From: Daedaleopsis sinensis
Taxonomy: Eukaryota; Basidiomycota; Agaricomycetes; Polyporales; Polyporaceae
Length of the DNA: 64,000 nt
Direction of reading: 5' to 3'
Assembly: GCA_033807695.1 (NCBI GenBank)
Contig: CM066306.1
Coordinates: forward strand, 3,224,001 to 3,288,000
Position 1 is the stretch's first letter, and each line of letters begins with the position of its first letter. Below, piece by piece: positions 37,544 through 47,931 of the stretch. Made by a program: the position numbers and the translations under genes. The notes below the pieces were generated by a model. It saw nothing but the letters and a program-made list of their open reading frames with translations. It was not told where the DNA came from and made no database searches.

Positions 37544-38511
37544 ATGTCACACGACGAGCACCCGCAGCACGGAATGGAACGCATCAACGGCGAGCCAGAG
37601 GGGCTCCCGACGAGTCAACAGCAGCATGAGGCAGCGGACTCGATTTCTCCTCCCAATCCCAGTCCCGGCGCTGAGCCCACGACCACGACGTCGACGTCGG
37701 CAGGCTCCCCGGTCTTCATCGTCGTCATGGTGCGTCTCGAGCGAGCCTCCCACATGCATCGCGACACTGACCAGCGCCATCGCGCGCGCCCTCCGGGCCA
37801 TCACTGCAACCTCAACATCCAATCTTCAACACATACGGACGGCGGGCACTGCAGGGCGTAGCGGGCACCGGCAAGACGACGCTCGCGCGCGCCCTCGAGG
37901 CGCGCCTCCGGCTCCCCTACATCGAGGGCGACGCCCTCCACCCCGCCGCGAACATCGCGAAGATGTCCGCCGGGACGCCGCTCACGGACGCCGACCGCGA
38001 GCCGTGGCTCGAGCTCATCCGCACCACCGCCGAGCACATGTGCGCCGCCCAGCAGCACGCGCCCGACTCCGACTCCGACTCCCGCACGCCCGCGCCCGCG
38101 CCCGCGCCCGAGCCCACGCCCGGCGTCGACGAGCCCCAGCCCGCCCTCGATCGGGAGCCCAGCCGCGCAGGGGTGCTCGCGACGTGCTCCGCGCTCCGCG
38201 GGTGCTACCGCGACATCCTCCGCGGGGCGCGCGCGCAGACGCGGCTCGCGACGTACTTCGTGTACATCAAGGGCGACCGCGCGCTGCTGCTCGACCGCAT
38301 CTCGCGGCGCGAGGGCCACTTCATGAAGGCGACGATGCTCGAGAGCCAGCTGCGGACGCTCGAGAGCCCCGAGGGCGAGGACGGCGTCGTCGTCGTGCCG
38401 ATGGAGGCGTCGACGGAGGAGCAGACGGACATCGCGGTCAGGGAGCTGAACAGGCTCTTGCCGGAGCCGCTTCGGGATTATGGAGCTGAGAGTACGCAAG
38501 GGGAAGACTAG
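37544..38511 (+). CDS. Gluconokinase (6-phosphogluconate-forming, GntK/Idn1 type)
   Basis: Exons 37544-37729 and 37855-38511 encode 280 residues. The Walker A GVAGTGKT (63-70) is followed by the family motifs GDALHPAANIAKMSAGTPLTD and DREPWL, then CSALRGCYRDILR and a FVYIKGD strand. The enzyme phosphorylates D-gluconate with ATP to 6-phosphogluconate, feeding the pentose phosphate pathway in the cytosol. Two departures from the usual 170-200 residues are visible: a 50-residue Ser/Thr/Pro leader in exon 1, and an insertion of Asp-Ser and Pro-Ala repeats (about 38070-38150) between the DREPWL helix and CSALR. The 125-nt intron sits just before the P-loop, so the ATP site depends on splicing. 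Confidence 0.92.
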
Positions 38512-39161
38512 CTATAGTGAGCTCATGGATGTACGCTCATAGATGTACTACTACGTGGTGCCACTATCTACAGACGCACCATTCGAACTGCTCGCGACCA
38601 CGTCGACGAAACACTTCAACTTGAACGTGGCACGGCGACACGTCGTATCCTTGCCATCATTGAGGTTTGAATCCAGCAGCACACGTCGATGTTCCCGAGC
38701 ACCGAACCACTGACAATTCCACCACGTCCTCGCTACGTACATGAGAGTTTGGGTACGTAGGTATAAAATGGCCATGACACACACTTCACGAGTCGCTACT
38801 ATTCAACAAGCCAGTATCACCAGCACTCGAGCGCTCACCACCCAAGAAACACGCAATTCATCAACCCAAAGGGGAGAACGACGTGCCCAAGGGGAGGGAG
38901 ACAAGCATCGAGCACGAGCTCATGACAAGAAGAAAAGGACACAACCAGGAAGCGCGAGAGAGGCGGAGAGATGGTGAGGGAGCAGTGGAGAGAACGGGGT
39001 ACGGCGAGCGGGGTTTGTCTCTGGGGACGTGAGATAGAAAAGAGACCATAGAGGAGGGAGAGGAGACAGATGGGAATAATCTTGATGATAAATAGAGGGA
39101 GAGAGACGCATAAGAGACCCTAGACGCATGTGACATGGGAACCATACTGTTCACAAGACGA
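38512..39161. other. Intergenic between convergent genes
   Basis: This contains the 3' ends of the gluconokinase and HAC1 transcripts. A GGTTTGAATCC string at about 38663 looks like a tRNA T-loop but has no matching arms around it. Nothing else is recognised. Confidence 0.5.
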
Positions 39162-40345
39162 TCAGAACACGCTCACAGACGACATAGAACCGAGAGGCGC
39201 AATGGACGCCAGGTCCCATCCGCTCAGCTCCAAGTCAAGGGCTGAGGGGAAGTCGTCGGGAGACATGTCAATGCTCGTGTCCAAAGGCGTCGCGTCAGGC
39301 TGGACCACGGGGAGCATGGCCAGCAGTCTCTGCATCTCCACCTCGCTCTCCCAGTCGATCTCCGGTAGAACGGGAGTCACTGACGCCGTGGGGGCCGGCG
39401 CCAGCTTGATCTCGGATATTGACTGGGATCGTGACCGGGAGGGCGTAGGCCCAGCAGGTAGAGGAGCCTGCGGCGACACGGGGGAAGGCGCAAGGATTTC
39501 GCGGAAGAGATCGTCCATGATGACTTCATCAATCGTTGATTGCGCGCTGTCGCCAATGTGGATGGTCGGCGGATATGATGAGGGAGGGGGGATGTTGAGC
39601 TCCAGCTGGAGGCGATTCGGCGAACATTCGGATCCACCCGCTGCAGGGACACCGATGATAAACGAGGGGCATCGGTGGTCGCCACCCGTGCTAGGTGGCG
39701 AGTGGAATCGAAGTCGTCAGAATCATAGAGAGTGCTGGAGCCGGAAGACGTGTGTGAAGGTGCGGGTGAGATGGGAAATATGGGGGAGTGGGGCACGAAT
39801 ACGGGGAATGTAGTCGTGGGAGGGAGTTGACCGGACGTAGCTGATGCGGAGGCGTTGGAAGAGGAGGAAGAGGAGGACGGTGAAGACGACGGGGGTACAG
39901 AGGGGATGTTGAGAGGAAGGCCGGAGGCTGCTAGCGCCTTCATAACGGCTTCCCATCCCGTCTCGAGAGTCTTGACCCGTTGTCGGAGCTCCTCATTCTC
40001 CCGCTCCCTGGCCTTGTCCTTCTCGCGCTCTTCATCTTTCTGTTCTGTAGTACGTGATAGTTCGGTAAGACCCATGCCAGCGCGGAGCTGCCTGTTCTCG
40101 TCCTCAAGCTCCTGGACACGGCGTTCCATGTATGAGAACTGCGCCTTGCGGCGGTCGCGAGAGTTCTGGGCAGCGATGCGGTTGCGGTGTGCGCGTGCCT
40201 CCCTACGCTCCTCTGGAGTGACCTCAGAGCGAGCTCGTTTACGGGAGGGGCCAGGCTGATTGTCGTCGGTGTGGGAGTCCGGCGACTGAGGGTCGGTGGG
40301 AGTAGGCGATGGCATGGCGAGGTCCATGTCGGCGGGACGTTTCAT
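39162..40345 (-). CDS. HAC1: HAC1/XBP1/Cib1-type bZIP transcription factor of the unfolded protein response
   Basis: The frame starts at 40345 (MKRPADMDL). The bZIP lies at about residues 46-110: basic region RREARAHRNRIAAQNSRDRRKAQ, which has the XBP1-like NRxAAQxxRDRKKA layout, then a zipper beginning YMERRVQELEDENRQLRAGM and continuing through NEELRQRVKTLETGWEAV. The bZIP frame stays open to 39377 but becomes basic and Pro/Ser-rich with no family character (322-residue unspliced product). Acidic, protein-like sequence with MDDLFREIL and a DWESEVEMQRLLAMLP helix continues in another frame to 39162. No GT-AG intron joins the two. Removing 39690-39644 (47 nt, see the separate entry) does, giving 378 residues. 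The protein would induce ER chaperone genes when IRE1 is active. It shares a 261-bp upstream region with the RNase P gene. Confidence 0.9.
39644..39690 (-). other. Predicted non-spliceosomal (IRE1-type) intron of HAC1, 47 nt
   Basis: The 5' cut is in TAG|CACG, a 7-base loop closed by a perfect 7-bp stem CGCCACC/GGTGGCG (39700-39680). The 3' cut is in CTG|CAGC (39647-39641), identical to the vertebrate XBP1 3' loop, with CC/GG plus wobble pairs beneath. Both cuts fall after the third loop base. The length is 2 modulo 3, exactly what is required to move from the bZIP frame to the C-terminal frame, giving junction codons Leu-Ala-Ala-Gly-Gly. The intron does not begin GT or end AG. The 5' loop departs from the usual C at position 1 and G at position 6, which lowers confidence in that exact site. 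Confidence 0.75.
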
Positions 40346-40606
40346 GACGGAGTGGTGATGTGGGGGATACGTGGACAGAACAGAAAGCGAAGAGTCAGGT
40401 CTTGTAGGCGGGCAGACTGCCAGAAGGGACTGCGGTGTACGTGGTGGTCGTTGGAAGAGCTGTGAGACACGTAGACGACACGTATACGCCCCCTGTTGTC
40501 GGCTATTTACATCCTTTCCTTTCCTGGCCGCATCGCCTCTCACGTGAATACTTATCGCAAACTGTCCCTTCGCCCGACACCGCCAACGTCAGCGCAGTCG
40601 GCAACG

Positions 40607-41367
40607 ATGGGCAAGAAAGACAAGAACCAGGAACCGGTGGCCAATCTCAATAGCGTTCCCAACAGGGACATCACCCAGCGCATCAACTTCCTGTACCAAG
40701 CTAGCACTTATCTCCACTCGATCTCAAGTTCCACGTCTACTGCGTCTGCCGTCCCACCACGACCGCAGGGCAAAAACAAGGGCAAATCAAGGAAGAAAAA
40801 TACGATAAGGCATCCGAGAGATGCAGCAGAACTGTCCAGATGCTACATCGGTACAATGCGCATAGTTGGCCAGAAGACGATGGTCAGAATGTAAGGGAAC
40901 CCATCGCATCATGCCTGACTGAACCTCATACACGTACGTGGACAGGGACCCATCGATCAAGCGGACATTGTGTAAACAGTGCGACACCGTGCTCATGCCT
41001 GGCTCGACAGCTACCGTTCGAGTTAGACGTGCGCCACTCAATGCACCTTGTCCAAGATTTAATGGCTGACTGCTTTGCAGCACTGCCCTCACATGGACAT
41101 GTCGTTGTGTACACCTGCCTAACGTGCAATACGTCCAGGCGGATACCTGCCCCTCCGCTACTAGACGCAGACCCATCTGACTCGACTGCGCTGCCACGGA
41201 TCGGGCCATCGACGTCGACTGCGGCTATGGATGTTGACTCGACAGGACCGCAGCCATCCAGAGGAAAAAGGTCCAAGAAACGCAAAGATCCCATAGCCCG
41301 GCCGCCGCCCCTGTTCGAGCGTACAGGCCACGTTGTATTTCGGGGAAACCAGATTCTCGCCCAGTGA
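40607..41367 (+). CDS. RPR2: RNase P/MRP subunit of the Rpr2/Rpp21/Snm1 family
   Basis: Exons 40607-40890, 40946-41028 and 41081-41367 encode 217 residues. The family core is present: an N-terminal helix INFLYQASTYL, the TMRIVGQKTMVRMDPSIKR segment, and a four-cysteine zinc ribbon made of LCKQC and YTCLTC about 34 residues apart. An Arg/Lys-rich nuclear-type segment (KNKGKSRKKN) lies between. RNase P trims the 5' leader of pre-tRNAs and RNase MRP cuts pre-rRNA. Rpr2 is P-specific in yeast and Snm1 MRP-specific, and sequence alone does not settle which this is. The tail, rich in Ser/Pro with RGKRSKKRK, is longer than in human RPP21 (154 residues). Confidence 0.88.
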
Positions 41368-41993
41368 GGGCTGCACTCGCACTGCTTCGGTCACCTTTCT
41401 GGGAGCGTCAAGGGTCCTGACATCGTCGTTCTCTGCCCGGAAGGACCACGCCTACAAGCAGCAAATTCGCCGCTTATCATCTGTCGCCCCCTCGGATACA
41501 CATTATTTCAACACACCTCTGCACGGGGGTCCCCGGAGATACCGACAGGCTCATACTCGCGCGCACACCCGCGCCCCTCACTCCTCCCATGTAATCCTCG
41601 ATCTTCCCCGCCGTGCGCTCCTCCATTCCCTCCATCCTTTAAATCCACAGCTCACCAAACGTCGACGTGAAACGGCTTGTTCTGTCTTTGGAATCCTTGT
41701 TGAACATCTAAGACATGATGTAGAAGGATACTTCATGTTTGTAATGGATCGGACCACTAGGCAGCAGTGTTGTTGTGCAGCAGTTTCAAGCGAGCTGGGA
41801 GACCCATATCTTGCTCAGTGGGATGAGACCAGTCATTAATGGTCAAATGAGAGTCCCAAGTTTCCTCCCCACCGTGAGCGAGGACAACTTCTCGCGGTAT
41901 GATCGGTGGGTCATCTCTTTGAACTATGTAGTTGGTGTAACAGATCCTCAGAATTCAAGTGTATGTACGCCGTGTACGTATCCAACGCTCTGT
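41368..41993. other. Intergenic between convergent genes
   Basis: These 626 bases separate the stop codons of the RNase P gene and the Mg-chelatase-like gene. No coding or RNA gene was recognised. Confidence 0.5.
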
Positions 41994-44529
41994 TCAAACA
42001 TCCGCTAGAATCCGCACCAGCAGTTCCTTCACGCTCTTCCGCTCCCAACCCAGCCTCACGCCATCCGCCCCGTCCTCGAGAGGCCCATCGTTCACCCCAC
42101 ACGCAGGCCACATCACACTCCCTAGGAGTTCCTCATCCGGCCCACGCCGCACCCTCAGCCGGTGCGAAACCACACGCGGGAATATGCGCGCAACATCCTC
42201 CTCCGACACATCCCACACCTCCGGCCACGCCTTCGCGACCGCCGCGTCCAACGCCTCAGCGGCCGACACGTCCGGCTGCGAGCCCCCGAGCGCCATGTCG
42301 ACCGCCTGCCCGCCCTCCCCGAACGGAGAGCGGCCGCCCCCATCGCCGTCCTCGTCCCCGTCCTCGTCCTCGACACGCAGCCTCATCCCGTGCCCCCGCC
42401 CGCCCTCGTACTCGAACCCGAACCCGAAGTCGTCCGAGCCCGACGCCTTCCCGTTCCCCCGCGTCCCGCCCCCGAGGCTCTCCGCGCTCCCGTCCGTCCA
42501 GCTGCGCCCGTCGACGCTGTCCCCCGCGGCCGTCTGCGCGTCGCCCATCCGCGCCTCCTGGCGCACGAGCGCCGCGCCGACCGTGTCCCCACTGAGCACG
42601 CGGAAGGCGCGCACGAGCGCGTCCGCGTCCGCATGCGCGCGCATCGTCAGCAGCGTCCCGTCCAGCGCGGGGTGGTGCCGCGTCGCGGCGAAGAGGTCGA
42701 GCACGTACATCTCCAGCGCCGGGTGCAGCGCGGCGTGCGGGGGCAGGGCCGCCGTCGGGACCTGCGCCGTCGCGTACACTGACGGGTAGAAGATTGGGGC
42801 GGCGACGGGGTGCGGCCGGGCGAGCGTGCGGAGGTACGCTAGCTCGGGGGCCGGCAGTGTAGGCGGCGCGAGGGGAGTGGGCGCGGGGAGCGGCGTGGTT
42901 CGGCGTGCGGGCGAGTGGTGCGCTGGGGTCGGGGCTGCGAAGTACGAGTGGGGGAGGCTCAGAGGCGATTGGGCAGGAGTACCGCGAGGCGTTGCGGACG
43001 AGGCTCGGTAGGCTTGGCAGCTCTGTCGGACAGACGGCTGTAACGAGACGTCCACGCTCATGGAGAATTTGTCGAGCTGTTGTAATGTGGTTAGCAAGTG
43101 CTGTTGCAAGTATGACTATGCGAGCGGAACCTCACCAAGCCACCCAGAATCGCTGGTCGCTCATGCGGATCCTGCTTGCACACGTACACCATCAGAAATC
43201 CGTCGGGCAGGTTCCACGTTCCGTCCTCGACGTCCAACGGACCCGACATGTTTGTGTCGTCGCCCTCGTGTCCGTCGAACACGATCCTCCTCTCGGAGAG
43301 GACGCGCATCAGCGAGCGCTGGCACGGAGGGGTGGTATGCTCCAGCCCTGAGACGACCACCGCCTTCGGGAGAGCCGAGGCCGTTCCTCCACCAGACTCG
43401 TTCGTCCGTTCGCCAGACAGTACGCCCTTCTGCGCGCGCAGGTTGTCGGCAGCCGGATGTAGCGACAGGTCGTCTGCTTCCGCTACACCCGATGGGGCGA
43501 ACAACGACGATAGAGGGAGCGGGTCCGTCCGAAACCTCTGCGCACTCGGGCGGCCTTTCGACATCCGCGAGCGCATTGTCGAGGATGGCGTTTGGCCGCC
43601 GATGAGGGGGCGGCGAGACGAGGCGAGTGACGAGGCGTCGAAGAAGCGATCTTCGTCTTCCCCATCAGAGCTCGGGGCAGGCCCGGCAGGGAAGGAGGAA
43701 TGCTGCGGGACATGCCCTACTGAGTTGCGCACACTCTTGCTCGTCCCAGGGAGGGGTACGGCTCCAGAGCGTGGGGTGGTATCGGCGCGGGGACGCGGCG
43801 TACTGCTGCGGTGTGAGGAGAAAGAAGCACGGGGCATGCGTCGGAAGAAGAGAGACCGAAGGAACGAGTCTGGGTGGTCTATTTGAGCGGTAGGCGTGGA
43901 CGCGGACGCGAGTTTCCGGGACGCCTTGGTGTGTAATTGAATGCTGGGGGCCGACTTTGCAATCTTGTACTTGTGGGTAACAACACCAAGAATGTGTTGT
44001 AGAATCTATGACTGAACGTTGAGTTCATAACAGAAATTGGCGTGGCAAATGGCTGAGTGATGTAGGGGGCATTGTCCAGTCTATGTTATGCATGTCTGTG
44101 TCACGTCCTAGATAACACATCCCAAATGGCTCCAGCATACACTCAGGATGGGACATGTTGACAAGTGCATAGGTCATACTAACAAGATGTGACCACATTT
44201 CAATGACTCGTTACACTGGACAATGTTCCCGGCGTGAAGCCTGTGACGGTGGGGAGACCAAAACTCACCAGAGTTACGAGGTTGACAACCAGTCCGATAT
44301 CCTCCTCCTTCGTTCTCAAGACGAGGTGTAATCCTACGTGAGAGCCTGAGCTGCGGTCCGACTTGACGCATCCTGCGGGTAGACGAGGCTGAGCGATCAG
44401 ACATATGAGAAGACTCTGGAGAATGATAGTATCCAGGGGAATATCCGGGTGAGATGCTCGTGCTCTTGCGACTAGGCCAGGTAGATAGTCGGTAGTTCCT
44501 ATAGTGGAGGGGATGCTGGATGATGCCAT
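41994..44529 (-). CDS. Magnesium-chelatase-like (ChlI/MoxR-type AAA+ related) protein without a visible P-loop
   Basis: The model has exons 44529-44269, 43954-43136 and 43076-41994, about 720 residues. The N-terminal exon carries LHLVLRTKEEDIGLVVNLVTL, and exon 2 opens toward IDHPDSFLRSLFF; both fit the N-terminal domain of a fungal Mg-chelatase-like family. The core has VVVSGLEH, PPCQRSLMRVLSERR and FLMVYVC followed by GGLLDKFSMSVDV, which matches the ChlI region between Walker B and the sensor. The C-terminal part (LEMYVLDLFAATRHHPAL and EDVARIFPRVVSHRL) resembles the helical lid. No GxxGxGK(S/T) motif is seen anywhere, so ATP binding is doubtful. A 180-residue Ser/Arg/Pro-rich region and a Gly/Asp/Glu-rich region are inserted. 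Exon 1 and the 314-nt first intron are the least certain; a shorter model starts at 43837. No function is established. Confidence 0.75.
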
Positions 44530-44936
44530 CTCAGCACTAAGGTACATTGAACGTTGAGCACGGCACTGTGGCAGGCAGTGTCGTACAAAGCACCATGCAG
44601 TCGCGCCGTCTGACACGCCAGAGTCTCAGCAGAAGCAAGGGGAGAGGGAGGAGGAGGAGAACAGACTTCAGAGGAGAGCTGAGCCCAGGCTGAGCCGCAG
44701 CGGTACATCGCCGGAAGTCTCGGCACGGTGACGGACCACATTCAGCCGTGCGCGCTTCACCTTGATTAGATTAGATTCTAGTAGATGGAAAATTCATGCA
44801 CTCCAATCTCAGGCTCTGCTATAGATCTCAGAGAGCCAACCTCGAGCTAACCCTGCTGCTTGCCATTCTACTGACGACTCGGACTACTCTCTTGCGTACA
44901 ACACGGGCATAACACTTCTCCGGTACTACGTAAGAG
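44530..44936. promoter_or_regulatory. Shared upstream region of the Mg-chelatase-like gene (-) and TSR1 (+)
   Basis: These 407 bases lie between outward-facing start codons. An AGATTAGATTAGATTCTAG segment near 44762-44782 contains short direct repeats. No firm promoter element was identified. Confidence 0.45.
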
Positions 44937-47766
44937 ATGACTGAAACGGCCCACCACCACAGACCAACTCTCAAACAGGTGCATGTCCCTCAATCTGCAC
45001 ATTCCTCTACCTCCGGCTAACAACCAGATAGAGAAACAAAACATTCAAATCGAAACATGCCACAAAGAGCTCGCTGAAGGAAGCAGCAAAAGGCATGTAT
45101 CTCTGAACCCCATACTCGATCTTATCCTCATCGCGATCCAAGGCAGAACACATCGCGAGTCTCCAAAGGCAAGCTCGGCTTCAAATGTTGCAGCCCACCT
45201 GCGGGTCAATCGTCGCAACAACGCAAAGCAAGCTCAATTGAAGAAAAGGCAGAGTCTGGTGTCTGCTACCCGGATATTCAGCGGGACCGACGGCGCACCA
45301 AGGATTGTCGCGATCGTTCCCTTGACCGGAGATGTGAACACGCGAGATGTTACCGCAAGACTTGCACAGGCCATCGATGGAACTCTGGAGGACGACTCTG
45401 TGAGCGGACTGCAGAAACTGAGGTACGTTGACCCCTCGATGCGCAGGTCGTATCCATGCCTGAAGCCAGGGTTACAGAGCAGAACGATTTAAGACCTCCG
45501 TCCAGTTCATCCCCCTACAATACCGGCAGATGTATGCGACGCTGGACGCATGCAAGGTCGCAGACTATGTCATCTTCGCGCTCTCCCCCAACGTCGAGGT
45601 CGACAATTGGGGGGACACCCTTCTTCGCACTCTGCAGGCGCAAGGTCTTCCCGAAGTCATCGCTGTCGTCTCATCCGATGAGGCCATGGAGCCCAAGGAG
45701 AAATCCGGGATCATGAAATCCCTTCTGTCCTTCATCCAGTACTTCGTGCCCAGTCAATCGCGCATTTTCGACGTGCACCATGGCGCGGACACCCTAAACA
45801 CGCTGAGGACGATCTGCGAGGGCAAACCTTCTGACGTGAAGTGGAGAGATGGTCGCTCCTACATCCTGGGGGAGAATGTCAACTGGTCGGACGGGATCCT
45901 CAGCGTCACTGGCGTCCTTCGGGGATCCCACCTTTCTGCCAACCGTCTCATCCACATCCCGAACCACGGCGACTTCCAAGTCTCCAAGGTGCGTGCGTGT
46001 CCGTGGTGTCCATCTAAGACTCCACAGCTGATCCCATGCCTAGGTCGTATCCGCACCTCTCCCGCGCCATTCCAAGCCCGGGCACACAGTTGCCATGGAG
46101 CTTGAACCTGAACTGCTCGTAGAGCCGGACCAGTCGTCTGCGGATTCCCTCGTCTCGAGCAACGACCCAGATGACATGGCGAACGAGCAGACCTGGCCTT
46201 CGGAGGAGGAGATGCGCGGCAGCGTGAACGGACACGCACCCGATGCCATCCCCGACGCGAAGATCGGCACCACCCCAAAAGCCGTGCGCAAGGTGCCGAA
46301 GGGCACGAGCGAGTACCAGGCGGCGTGGATCATCGACGAGTCGGATGAAGACGACGACGGCGAGGAGAAAGGCGAAGCAGGCGAGGTCGAGATGGAGGAG
46401 GTTGAGGAGATGGAGGAGCTTCATGTTGCTGAGGATACCGAGATGGACACCGATCTCGGCAAAAGCGTCGCTTTCCAGGACCTCGATGACGTCGAGGAGG
46501 CACGACAGTAAGAAGTTCAGGCCGCATCTTCGCATATCGCACAATAACTCACAGTCGATCTCACTATGCAGACTCGAGGACTGGAGGGGAAGGAAGCGCG
46601 AAGAAGAGGATGACGCTCAGTTCCCGGACGAGATCGACACGCCGCTGGATGTCCCTGCGCGGACGCGGTTCCAGAGATATCGCGGGCTGCGCTCATTCCG
46701 GACCAGTCCCTGGGATCCTTACGAGAATCTGCCTCGGGACTACGCCCGGATATTCCAGTTCGAGGACTTCCAACGGACGGAGCGCGCTGTCAAGCGGCGA
46801 GCGGAAGAGGAGGGCGGCGTGGAGGTAGGTAGAAGCGCATTGTCTCTGTGTGGCTATCAGCTCAATGCCGGGGGCAATCTGCTTACAGCCTGGGGCACGC
46901 GTGACCGTCTACCTCAAGGACGTCCCGAAGGATGCAGCGCAAGTGGTCCCCGGGCGGCCGTTCACGATATTCAGCTTGCTGCAGCACGAGCACAAGAAGA
47001 CTGTGCTGAACTTCACCCTGCAGAGAAATACCGAGTACGATGGCTCTGTGCGCTCCAAGGTAGGGTATCTGCTGTCCTTCGAATCTCGCACTGTTCTCTC
47101 AGCTCCCTCTTGTGTATTTAGGACCCGCTAATCCTGTGTGTTGGCCCCCGGCGGATGCGCGTAAACCCCATTTACAGCCAGCACACTCGCGGGGGAGGAA
47201 AGGGCGCGAACAACGTGCACAAGTTTGAGCGATACCTCCGCCACGGTGTAACCAGCGTCGCGACCATCTACGGGCCTGTTGTTTATGGCAAGCAGCCATG
47301 CGCGCTCCTGCGCGAGACCGAGGATCCCCAAGGTACGCCCTGTCCCATCCCAGACTCAACAACCACGACGAGAGTCCTGATTCTTTGTATAGCACCAGCA
47401 CTGGTCGCGATGGGCAGCTTCCTGCACCCCGACACGACACGCGTGATCGCGAAGCGGATCGTGCTGACAGGCCACCCGTTCAAGATCCACAAGCGGACGG
47501 CGACGATCCGGTACATGTTCTTCAACTCGGACGACATCGCGTACTTCAAGCCGATCCAGCTGCACACCAAGCATGGCCGGACGGGCCACATTAAGGAGTC
47601 GCTCGGCACGCACGGGTACTATAAGGCGCACTTCGACGGGCCGATCAGCCAGATGGACACCGTGTGCATGTCGCTGTACAAGAGAGTGTTTCCCAAGTGG
47701 AGTGAGATGTGGTCGGAGGGTGCCGTGTCGGCTGCTCCCCGTGACGAGGATGCGATGGAGGAGTGA
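44937..47766 (+). CDS. TSR1: Ribosome biogenesis protein TSR1 (pre-40S maturation factor)
   Basis: Nine exons: 44937-44978, 45032-45092 (or -45096), 45143 (or 45147)-45422, 45478-45988, 46044-46507, 46572-46824, 46889-47059, 47122-47332 and 47393-47766. Either choice of intron 2 gives 788 residues. The start MTETAHHHRPTLKQ and the NKTFKSKHATKSSLK stretch are typical of Tsr1. There follow a GTPase-like domain lacking a P-loop (RIVAIVPLTGDVN), an acidic linker (DESDEDDDGEEK), PGARVTVYLKDVP, and the C-terminal Bms1/Tsr1 domain ending with FKIHKRTATIRYMFFNSDDIAYFKP and GHIKESLGTHGYYKAHFDG. Tsr1 binds late pre-40S particles and blocks early translation-factor binding. Intron 2 is read either as canonical GT-AG (Ile at the junction) or GC-AG (Arg, closer to the conserved Lys-Gly-Lys/Arg). 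Confidence 0.95.
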
Positions 47767-47931
47767 AGCCGGAATCTGTTGTATGCTGTACAGTGTTTTA
47801 CAAACGAAGAGAAAGTCGCTTGACTTACGAGAACTGATCGAAAGTACAACTCGAAGAGCAAGAGAGCAACGATAGATAAAGATACAGGGTAGATAATCCG
47901 AACGTCCTGAGGGTGAGCCCGGGGTGGGCAT

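Noticed and set aside
38641..38690. Possible tRNA T-loop (GGTTTGAATCC)
   Set aside because: The flanking stem does not pair and no D-arm or anticodon arm of correct spacing lies upstream.
39644..39690. A spliceosomal GT-AG intron in HAC1 (GTGGCG to TGCAG, 45 nt)
   Set aside because: Its length is a multiple of three, so it would leave the bZIP frame unchanged and not reach the acidic C-terminal frame.
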